A stretch of 12,097 nt of DNA from an uncultured Anaerovibrio sp. (GTDB lineage Bacteria > Bacillota > Negativicutes > Selenomonadales > Selenomonadaceae). A program made the translations under genes and the position numbers. The stretch lies in the NCBI GenBank assembly GCA_900768695.1, contig CAAGDY010000229.1, forward strand, positions 1 through 12,097. Direction: 5' to 3'. Shown here piece by piece: positions 1 to 5,481 of the stretch (position 1 is the first letter of the stretch; every line of letters starts with the position of its first letter). Below the pieces are notes generated by a model, which saw only the letters and a list, made by a program, of their open reading frames with translations, was not told the origin of the DNA and ran no database searches.

Positions 1-736
1 AAACGTCAAGGGTGTGGCTGTTATCAATGATACCGTGGCGGAGCTTCTCACTGCCGGCTATCAGTACCCTGATACCCAGATTGGCTGCATCTACGCTACC
101 GGCAGCAACAACTGCTACATGGAGCGCACCTCCGCTGCTGACCGCCCTGCGGCCATCATCAACATGGAGTCCGGCAGCTTCAACAAACTGGTGCCGAGCC
201 AGTGGGACAACCAGCTGGATGCAGAGTCCGAGCGTCCAGGCAACCAGCGTCTGGAGAAGATGGTTTCCGGCCGCTACATGGGCGAGCTTTTGAGCCTCAC
301 CGTGCAGGCAGTGATGGATTTGCCTGAGCGTCCTGATTTCAACGCCATCGACATGTCCGGCATCATGTCCGATACCTCCGCAACTGCCGCTGACGCCGCC
401 AAGGTCATCAGTGCCAAGATTGGCGAGCTGCAGCCAGGTGAGGCCGCATACATCCGCGATCTGACCGAAACCATCGCCATCCGTTCCGCCCGCATCGTGG
501 CAGCCTGCTTCGCAGGTATCCTGTGGCATCTGTCCGGCTCCGGCAAGATTGCTGAGCAGCATATCGCCATTGATGGCTCCGTATATGAACACATGCCTCA
601 CATCAAGGAAAGCCTGAACAAGGGCCTTTCCGAGCTTCTGGGTGAGGAGGCAGCTGCCGTTACCCCTATGCTCCTGAAGGACGGCTCCGGCCTGGGTGCA
701 GCCATCGCGGCAGCCGTAGCCAGCAAGGATCTGTAA
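1..736 (+). CDS. Hexokinase, eukaryotic-type family (5'-truncated by window edge)
   Basis: Phosphorylates glucose or related hexoses with ATP to hexose-6-phosphate in the cytoplasm, the entry step to glycolysis and glycogen synthesis. The frame is already open at base 2, so the true start lies upstream; 244 residues are visible of a family usually about 430-460 long. The fragment opens with the hexokinase sugar-binding block (VKGVAVINDTV, whose Asn-Asp pair binds glucose and supplies the catalytic base), then IGCIYATGSNNCYME (phosphate-binding TG region), INMESGSF and PGNQRLEKMVSG (each with a glucose-contacting Glu), DGSVYEHMPH, and the C-terminal adenosine-binding block DGSGLGAAIAAAVA. This is the actin-fold family of yeast and animal hexokinases, not the bacterial ROK or Glk type. 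The segment between INMESGSF and PGNQ is shorter than I recall for yeast or mammalian enzymes. The stop codon lies in a tandem repeat and a terminator follows. The family call is firm; exact sugar specificity is not visible. Confidence 0.93.
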   Translation, partial: NVKGVAVINDTVAELLTAGYQYPDTQIGCIYATGSNNCYMERTSAADRPAAIINMESGSFNKLVPSQWDNQLDAESERPGNQRLEKMVSGRYMGELLSLTVQAVMDLPERPDFNAIDMSGIMSDTSATAADAAKVISAKIGELQPGEAAYIRDLTETIAIRSARIVAACFAGILWHLSGSGKIAEQHIAIDGSVYEHMPHIKESLNKGLSELLGEEAAAVTPMLLKDGSGLGAAIAAAVASKDL

Positions 737-829
737 TCAACTGCAATCGGCTGTATTAGCTGTAGTCAGCCGTGATAGGCTATAGCTGTCTGTAATTAAC
801 TATAATCAACTGCAATTAACTGTAATTTC
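731..829. repeat. Degenerate 10-bp tandem repeat, about 10 units
   Basis: Ten successive units of about 10 bp with consensus CTGTAATCAA run from the last sense codon of the hexokinase gene to the foot of its terminator. Units begin at 731, 741, 751, 760, 770, 780, 790, 800, 810 and 820; the third is 9 nt. The outer units are the best conserved (CTGTAATCAA, CTGTAATTAA, CTATAATCAA, CTGCAATTAA), while the middle ones at 770 and 780 have decayed. The hexokinase TAA stop is part of unit 1. The period matches one DNA helical turn, but a slippage-derived array is the simplest reading. No function can be assigned. Confidence 0.75.
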
Positions 830-831
830 CC

Positions 832-875
832 GCCTGCAGGCACAAGCTTTCGCGTTTGGCCTGCAGGCAGTTTTT
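832..875 (+). terminator. Rho-independent terminator after hexokinase
   Basis: Two copies of GCCTGCAGGC (832-841 and 859-868) form a 10-bp GC-rich stem with a 17-nt loop, followed by AG and a run of five T at 871-875. Each arm is itself palindromic, so a cruciform or two small hairpins are also possible. It ends the hexokinase transcript. Confidence 0.85.
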
Positions 876-939
876 ATGCATAAAAACACTTTTATATAAT
901 ATGTAAGAAACTGAATTAATATGAAAATCAATAAGCAAA

Positions 940-953
940 AATTGGCGCCAATT
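940..953. promoter_or_regulatory. Perfect 14-bp palindrome upstream of ndh (possible operator)
   Basis: AATTGGCGCCAATT is a perfect palindrome in an AT-rich stretch about 60 bp upstream of the ndh -35 box. A partly matching second copy (ATTGCCGCCAAA) follows at 955-966. Dyad symmetry of this size suggests a dimeric regulator, but I do not recognise the factor. The rest of 876-1013 holds no gene I can see. Confidence 0.35.
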
Positions 954-975
954 CATTGCCGCCAAAAAACAGAAA

Positions 976-991
976 TTTATACTAGTATAAA
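976..991. promoter_or_regulatory. Perfect 16-bp AT-rich palindrome upstream of ndh (possible operator)
   Basis: TTTATACTAGTATAAA reads the same on both strands and ends 22 bp before the ndh -35 box. It resembles Fur/PerR-type boxes (TTATAATnATTATAA) but lacks the central odd base, so that match is only suggestive. Control of a respiratory NADH dehydrogenase by a redox or metal regulator would be plausible; this is inference. Confidence 0.3.
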
Positions 992-1013
992 ATAATTTTA
1001 TAGACGTTAGGTC

Positions 1014-1042
1014 TTGCCAAAATTAATATTTATGACTATAAT
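1014..1042 (+). promoter_or_regulatory. Sigma-70-type promoter for ndh
   Basis: The -35 box TTGCCA (1014-1019) and the perfect -10 box TATAAT (1037-1042) are separated by 17 bp. Transcription should begin near 1049, giving a leader of roughly 57 nt before the ndh ATG. It is the first good promoter after the hexokinase terminator. Confidence 0.75.
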
Positions 1043-1105
1043 CTAATGAAGAATTGAGAAATGTGCTAAGTTTATCAGTGAAAAATTATAGGAGTGTTGT
1101 GAAAA

Positions 1106-2392
1106 ATGGGTAAGAGACCTCATGTTGTTATTATTGGTGCAGGCTTTGGCGGCGTAGCAGCTGCAAAAAAGCTGGCTAAGAAGGATGTAGATGTTACAAT
1201 CATTGACAGGACAAACTATCATCTGTTTCAGCCATTGTTGTATCAGGTATCAACCTCCGTGCTTTCAACAGATGATATTTCTTATCCTATCAGAGCAATG
1301 TTCCGTGACTACAAGAATGTGGAGCTGTTCATGGCAAAGGCCCAGGAAATTGACGGCAAGCGCAAGGTGGTTGTCACCAATCACGGCGAGATAGCCTATG
1401 ACTACCTGATTGTGGCCGCCGGTGCTACCAACAACTTCTTCGGCATGGAGAACGTGGAGAAGTACGCTTACGGCATGAAGACCATTCCGGAGGCATTGCA
1501 CATCAGAAACCATGTACTGCACATGTTCGAGCGCGCCAACAAGCAGATTGATAACGAGGACGTGCGCCGCAAGATGCTGACCTTTATCTGCGTAGGCGGC
1601 GGCCCTACCGGCGTTGAGGAGGCCGGTGCTATTGCGGAGCTGGTTGCTATTCAGAGAAAGGAATATCCGAACCTGAACTTTGACGAGGTAAGCATCAAGC
1701 TCATCGAGGGTACTGACAAGGTGCTTCCTATGATGCCGCCGAACCTTATCAAGCATACCATCAAGGTGCTGGAGTCCAAGGGCGTCGAGGTTATGCTGAA
1801 CACCCAGGTGGCTGACTGCGATGCTGACGGCCTCTATCTGAAGGACGGCAGGTACATTCCTAGCCGTACCGTTATCTGGGCGGCCGGCGTAAAGGCCAAC
1901 AAGGTTGCCTCCACCATCGGCACTGACTGCGACAGGGCAGGCCGCGTCGTTGTAGAGCCTACCCTGCAGGTGCCTGGCTACCCTGAGATTTTTGCCATCG
2001 GCGATAACGCTCACTTCATGACGGAAAGCGGCAGGCCGCTGGCTACCGTAGCTCCTGTTGCCATGCAGGAGGCATGGTGTGCCGTAGAAAACATCATGAC
2101 TCTCATCAAGGGCGGCAGCAGCCTGAAGAAGTTCGAGTATGTTGACCATGGCGCCATGGCTACCATCGGCCGTTGCCAGGCTGTAGTAAACTGGGGCTGC
2201 CTGAAGATTGGCGGCTTTGTGGCATGGGTTATCTGGATGTTCCTGCATCTCCTGCGCCTGGAGGGGGCTCATGCGGATATCACCGTCGGTACCAAGTGGT
2301 TCTGGAATTTCGTTTCCGGCACCCGCCTGGGTCGTATCATCACCAACATCAAGCTGGAGGATGAGGACGAAAATATGGAAGTCAAGGCATAA
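1106..2392 (+). CDS. ndh: Type II NADH dehydrogenase (NDH-2, NADH:quinone oxidoreductase)
   Basis: Single-subunit, non-proton-pumping flavoenzyme on the inner face of the cytoplasmic membrane that passes electrons from NADH to quinone. The 428-residue protein has the normal family length. It shows the FAD-binding Rossmann motif GAGFGG at 11-16, the NADH-binding motif GGGPTG at 164-169, the second FAD motif AIGD at 297-300, and APVAMQ at 316-321, matching the AxxAxQ quinone-site motif. A hydrophobic C-terminal segment near 370-385 (GFVAWVIWMFLHLLRL) fits the membrane-anchoring region of NDH-2. The ATG follows AGGAG at 1090-1094 with 11 nt between, slightly long. It has its own promoter and is followed by a terminator hairpin, so it looks mainly monocistronic. 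In an anaerobe such an enzyme may regenerate NAD+ for fumarate reduction or handle traces of oxygen; that role is inference. Sulfide:quinone reductases share the fold, but the C-terminus favours NDH-2. Confidence 0.93.
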   Translation: MGKRPHVVIIGAGFGGVAAAKKLAKKDVDVTIIDRTNYHLFQPLLYQVSTSVLSTDDISYPIRAMFRDYKNVELFMAKAQEIDGKRKVVVTNHGEIAYDYLIVAAGATNNFFGMENVEKYAYGMKTIPEALHIRNHVLHMFERANKQIDNEDVRRKMLTFICVGGGPTGVEEAGAIAELVAIQRKEYPNLNFDEVSIKLIEGTDKVLPMMPPNLIKHTIKVLESKGVEVMLNTQVADCDADGLYLKDGRYIPSRTVIWAAGVKANKVASTIGTDCDRAGRVVVEPTLQVPGYPEIFAIGDNAHFMTESGRPLATVAPVAMQEAWCAVENIMTLIKGGSSLKKFEYVDHGAMATIGRCQAVVNWGCLKIGGFVAWVIWMFLHLLRLEGAHADITVGTKWFWNFVSGTRLGRIITNIKLEDEDENMEVKA

Positions 2393-2406
2393 ATGTGGTA
2401 TCATGG

Positions 2407-2446
2407 AGGGGTGTGCAGGATGCACATCCCTTTTAATTTGTTTTTT
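2407..2446 (+). terminator. Terminator or attenuator between ndh and the SGNH hydrolase gene
   Basis: Arms 2407-2417 (AGGGGTGTGCA) and 2421-2431 (TGCACATCCCT) form an 11-bp stem with one G-U pair and a GGA triloop. A T-rich tail (TTTAATTTGTTTTTT) follows and ends one base before the Shine-Dalgarno sequence of the next gene. It looks like an intrinsic terminator, yet no separate promoter is evident for the downstream gene, so partial readthrough is likely. Confidence 0.75.
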
Positions 2447-2459
2447 AGGAGCGAGGACA

Positions 2460-3824
2460 TTGAAGAAGTATTTAGGTTTTGCAGCCGGTATCGCGGCCAT
2501 GGCGGTGCTGGCGTTCAATATGCCTGCCCAGGCGGCGTCCACCGTAACCATGGCCGACTCAAAGGATTTGGCAAAGACCATTCGCTTTGAGGATAACGAG
2601 GATGTCAAGGTGGATGTCCGGGAGGTGTCCGATGCCGATGCAGGCGGCAGGAACAGCGATGTGCCGGGCTATCTGCGGAAGGTGCGCCTGTCCTGGGAGC
2701 CGGTGCCGGGGGCGGTCAGCTATCAGGTGGCCATCATGCGCGCCAACAAGAATATCCCTGAAAATGTTGTTTCGGTAAAGAGAGGAATCTTTACCAACGG
2801 CTATGAGCTGGACACCTCGGTGATGCGTGCGGCCAAGGACTACTACTGGAAGGTCTGCCCGCTGGATGCTTCGGGCCACTACATCAAGCTGTACAGCGAC
2901 CTGAAGCCGCTGGTGGGGCAGGAGCTGAACCCCACAGCCCCAAAGCCTACCACGGAGTTTGAGTCCATGGCCTATGCGCCGCTTTATCCTGTTTTTTCCT
3001 GGGTGCCGGTGACAGATGGCAGGTACTATGATGTGCGGGTGTATCGTGATGACCCGCAGGAGGGCAAGCCGGAGCTGATACGGGAGCTGTCCACAGAAGG
3101 GTCCGTGCTGTATGAGGATGCAGGCTACACCTGGCCGGGCCGGTATTTCTGGCAGGTGAGAAGCCGCAACGAGGCCGGTACCAGGGTCAGCGATTGGTCC
3201 GCTCCCAGCTATTATCAGGTGGAGGGCACCGTCAAGGTAGCGGCCATAGGGGACAGCATCACCCACGGTGGCGGCGCCGTATCCACGCCGCCTGGCTATG
3301 TCATGTACAACTGGGAAACCTACTCCCAGGTGCCTGTCAAGAACCTGGGCTACAGCGGCGATACCGTAGCGGCCATGGAGGCGCGTTTTGACAGTGATGT
3401 ACTGCCCTTCAAGCCAAAGATACTGGTTATTATGGGCGGCGTCAACGATTTCCGCTCCGGCGCCCTGGCCAGCGACATCATTCCCTACCTGAAGCGCATG
3501 GGGGAAAAATGCCGCGCCCACGGCATTATTCCGGTATATGCCACGGCGACGCCAATCAATCCCCACTTTATTGCCAACTGGTCCTATATCACTGCCCCGG
3601 CTCCTGACTGGAAGGCCGAGCAGGTGAAGCTGAACAAGTGGATTATGGAGCAGCAGTATGCGGTGGATGTGGCCCAGGGCATGACGGACTGCTACGGCCT
3701 GCTGATGGATGAGGCCACCACTGACGGCCTGCATCCGGATGTGCTGGGCAAAAAGCAGATAGGTGAGGCCATCAGCGATTATCTGCTCAAGACCTTTCCC
3801 GGCAAAAATCTGCTGGCAAAATAG
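2460..3824 (+). CDS. Secreted SGNH/GDSL-type hydrolase with two Ig/FnIII-like repeats
   Basis: Predicted exported esterase-type hydrolase, 454 residues. The TTG start at 2460 is chosen because AGGAG (2447-2451) sits 8 nt upstream and the frame then opens with a typical signal peptide: KK at 2-3, a hydrophobic core, and AQA cleavage near 25-26. Residues about 71-150 and 170-258 look like two beta-sandwich repeats of FnIII type (YLRKVRLSWEPVPGAVSYQV; YPVFSWVPV then YFWQVRSRNEAG), often used for binding carbohydrate or the cell surface. The C-terminal SGNH domain carries all four blocks: GDS with nucleophile Ser266, LGYSGDT around Gly297, GGVND with Asn329, and DGLHP with Asp422 and His425. Such enzymes deacylate carbohydrates, lipids or peptidoglycan; the substrate here cannot be read from sequence. 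It lies 67 bp after ndh across a terminator hairpin, and is followed by a strong terminator. The reading frame stays open upstream within ndh, but that part is a shadow. Confidence 0.88.
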   Translation: MKKYLGFAAGIAAMAVLAFNMPAQAASTVTMADSKDLAKTIRFEDNEDVKVDVREVSDADAGGRNSDVPGYLRKVRLSWEPVPGAVSYQVAIMRANKNIPENVVSVKRGIFTNGYELDTSVMRAAKDYYWKVCPLDASGHYIKLYSDLKPLVGQELNPTAPKPTTEFESMAYAPLYPVFSWVPVTDGRYYDVRVYRDDPQEGKPELIRELSTEGSVLYEDAGYTWPGRYFWQVRSRNEAGTRVSDWSAPSYYQVEGTVKVAAIGDSITHGGGAVSTPPGYVMYNWETYSQVPVKNLGYSGDTVAAMEARFDSDVLPFKPKILVIMGGVNDFRSGALASDIIPYLKRMGEKCRAHGIIPVYATATPINPHFIANWSYITAPAPDWKAEQVKLNKWIMEQQYAVDVAQGMTDCYGLLMDEATTDGLHPDVLGKKQIGEAISDYLLKTFPGKNLLAK

Positions 3825-3868
3825 ATAAAAGCTATCGAACCATAAATACAGATGATACTGCTACAATA

Positions 3869-3913
3869 AAAGCTCTGTCTGAAGGTGCCGGATGCGCCTT
3901 CGGACAGAGCTTT
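3869..3913 (+). terminator. Long terminator hairpin after the SGNH hydrolase gene
   Basis: A 20-bp stem (3869-3888 with 3894-3913) has a 5-nt loop and is followed by T-rich sequence. It is complete in the plus-strand RNA only because two positions (T3880/G3902 and T3886/G3896) pair as G-U; on the minus strand these become A-C mismatches. This points to selection as plus-strand RNA. The minus-strand gene downstream may still use a weaker version, since the opposite flank reads TTTATT. Confidence 0.88.
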
Positions 3914-3957
3914 GCTTTTGCTTATTGGGCTTATTTTTGTTATTTTGCTTATGGCAT

Positions 3958-4036
3958 GGGATATTATTGGGATATTATATCGGGATATTATTTAGAGATA
4001 ATCGGGATATTGTTTAGAGATAATCGGGATATTATT
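3958..4036. repeat. GGGATATT repeat cluster at the 3' end of the YigZ gene
   Basis: Five units start with GGGATATT: 3958-3968, 3969-3981, 3982-4003, 4004-4025 and 4026-4036. The third and fourth are 22 bp long and differ at one base (GGGATATTATTTAGAGATAATC versus the same with G at the ninth base). The last unit contains the minus-strand TAA stop of the YigZ-family gene (4032-4034). It fills most of the space between the convergent genes; nothing else is seen in 3914-4031. Confidence 0.8.
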
Positions 4037-4673
4037 CCCCATGGCGGATAGGCAGTGCCAGATACTCCGGTTCTGCGGCTGTGATTGTACAGCGGGCGGC
4101 GGTAATATCCGTCAGGGCCTCTTTGATTTTCTCCACATCATGAGGCTCAACCAGCAGCTTGACTGTCACCTTGTCCAGATAATCCGCCTCGCGGGTGCGG
4201 ATGCCCTGGGTGCGAATCCAGTTCTCCACCGTTCCCAGCAGGGTGTACTCTATTTCAGCCGATACCAGGCAGAAGGGCTTTATCTCCACCTGGGGGGTGG
4301 CCTCAAGGCCAAGGGAGGCCGTGTGATTGTAGGCTCTTATCAGGCCGCCGGCTCCCAGCTTGATGCCGCCAAAATATCTGGTGACCACCACCACCACATT
4401 GGTCAGGCCGTGCTGCTTGATGGCCTCCAGAATAGGATTGCCGGCGGTTCCCCCCGGCTCGCCGTCATCGTTGGATTTTTGCTGGCTGCCATCCGCCCCC
4501 AGTATCCAGGCGGAGCAGTTGTGCCGGGCATCAAAGTGCTTTTTCTTTATGGCTGTCACAAATTCCCGTGCCTGCGCCTCGGTTTCCACATGGGAGGTGT
4601 AGGCATAGAATTTTGATTTCTGGATTTCGTAGGCGGCGGTGCCGTCCTCCGAAGTGGTTTTGTAGACTTGCAT
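4032..4673 (-). CDS. yigZ: YigZ/IMPACT family protein (UPF0029 plus DUF1949)
   Basis: Conserved protein of the YigZ/YvyE family, 213 residues with the chosen start. The N-terminal IMPACT (UPF0029) domain is plain: EIQKSKFYAY, the hallmark block SNDDGEPGGTAGNPIL, then VVVVVTRYFGGIKLGAGGLIRAY. The C-terminal 80 or so residues match the small ferredoxin-like DUF1949 domain found in bacterial members. The fold resembles a ribosomal S5/EF-G domain and eukaryotic IMPACT is linked to translational control, but the bacterial role is unsettled. The ATG at 4673 is preferred over the in-frame ATG at 4679: AGGAG (4686-4682 on the minus strand) is 8 nt from the former and only 2 nt from the latter. It lies 15 nt after the stop of the membrane-protein gene and is probably co-transcribed with it. 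Its stop codon is embedded in a repeat cluster. Confidence 0.92.
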   Translation of the reverse strand: MQVYKTTSEDGTAAYEIQKSKFYAYTSHVETEAQAREFVTAIKKKHFDARHNCSAWILGADGSQQKSNDDGEPGGTAGNPILEAIKQHGLTNVVVVVTRYFGGIKLGAGGLIRAYNHTASLGLEATPQVEIKPFCLVSAEIEYTLLGTVENWIRTQGIRTREADYLDKVTVKLLVEPHDVEKIKEALTDITAARCTITAAEPEYLALPIRHGE

Positions 4674-4688
4674 GAACATGGCTCCTTT

Positions 4689-5345
4689 TTAGGAATTTTC
4701 CGGCAGGGTGAGGCGGCTTCTGATGGCGCTGGTTTCGGTGGCTGTAAAAAGCCCGTCCGGCCCCTTTCTCAGCATGATTTCCCGTAGCCTGCGGCTTTCC
4801 TCCTCATGGGTGCGGGCATTGAGCCCGGCAGGGTCGGCGGCGGTGCGCAGAGCCTTCACCGTATCAAGCTGTGCATTGGCATAGCTCTGGGTCTTGTGCA
4901 GCAGCAGGGTTGTCAGGTCATAGTTGGTATCGTCCAGGCTGATGGGAGGAGCCAGCTTCTGCAGCCCGTCGCAGGCCAGCTGGGACTGATGCTCCAGAAG
5001 GGTAAGCCTGGTATAGACAGTGTTCAGGCTGATATTGTCGTTGTGGTAGTCACTGACGATGGACTGGCACTGGGACCAGTTGTAGTCCAGCATATCCAGC
5101 TGTTTTTTGTAGTCGGTGTACCAGCCGTCAAAAATCTGCTGCTGGGCCGTGATGCGCCGTATGGTGGCCTCGTCCGCAGGCTCCGATGAGCCGGCGGCAA
5201 AGAACAGGGTGTGGCCGACAGCGCCGATGGACAGCAGCAGGGTCAGGCAGAATGCATAAAAAATTTTTTTATTTGGCAAATTGCGGTATAATACTAGAAG
5301 CAGAAGAAGACAGGTTAATACCGCGGCAATAAAAACAATAGCCAT
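4689..5345 (-). CDS. Hypothetical membrane protein, two N-terminal helices and a helical tail
   Basis: I do not recognise this 218-residue protein. The ATG at 5345 is chosen because AAAGGA lies 7 nt upstream and the product then begins directly with a hydrophobic helix (about 2-20, rich in Leu); longer frames lack a ribosome-binding site. A second hydrophobic helix covers about 29-51 after a short NLPNKK linker, and the remaining 165 residues look soluble and mostly helical (IRRITAQQQIFDGWYTDYKKQ, later LTLLEHQSQLACDGLQKL). With two helices the tail should lie on the same side of the membrane as the N-terminus. It contains two Cys residues (in SQCQS and LACDG). It is the first gene of a minus-strand pair with the YigZ-family gene and diverges from the ABC transporter gene. 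Its last codons are 2 bp from the YigZ Shine-Dalgarno, implying an operon. No function is proposed. Confidence 0.8.
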   Translation of the reverse strand: MAIVFIAAVLTCLLLLLVLYRNLPNKKIFYAFCLTLLLSIGAVGHTLFFAAGSSEPADEATIRRITAQQQIFDGWYTDYKKQLDMLDYNWSQCQSIVSDYHNDNISLNTVYTRLTLLEHQSQLACDGLQKLAPPISLDDTNYDLTTLLLHKTQSYANAQLDTVKALRTAADPAGLNARTHEEESRRLREIMLRKGPDGLFTATETSAIRSRLTLPENS

Positions 5346-5427
5346 TGTAGTATCCTTTCTTGTTGCGCATGAAATAAGTGTCAATATAGTGTAAAAAAAG
5401 CATCACAAAAATGTGCTGTTTCGTTAT

Positions 5428-5436
5428 ATTGTAGCA
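5428..5436 (-). promoter_or_regulatory. Possible extended -10 promoter for the minus-strand pair
   Basis: On the minus strand 5436-5428 reads TGCTACAAT, an extended -10 (TGn plus TACAAT). The -35 position (5456-5451, TAGTCT) is weak. Transcription would start near 5421, leaving a leader of about 75 nt. A weak plus-strand -35-like TTGTAG (5429-5434) with GACTAT (5452-5457) 17 bp later overlaps it and could serve the divergent ABC gene. Confidence 0.35.
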
Positions 5437-5481
5437 TTTATTGCAGAATAAGACTATGTTTTTTTGAGGAAGGTGGAGTTT

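Noticed and set aside
2208..2459. Upstream extension of the SGNH hydrolase frame into ndh
   Set aside because: This part overlaps ndh in another frame, has no ribosome-binding site, and would bury the signal peptide 84 residues into the protein.
1265..2608. Long minus-strand open frame opposite ndh (about 447 codons)
   Set aside because: It lies antisense to a gene with clear NDH-2 motifs, has no ribosome-binding site or recognisable domain, and its low-complexity His/Val/Gly-rich product is typical of a frame opposite biased codon use.
2559..3734. Long minus-strand open frame opposite the SGNH hydrolase gene
   Set aside because: The plus strand encodes a signal peptide and all SGNH catalytic blocks; the antisense product has no family features.
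4041..4616. Plus-strand open frame opposite the YigZ-family gene
   Set aside because: The minus strand carries the hallmark IMPACT-domain blocks; the plus-strand product has no features.
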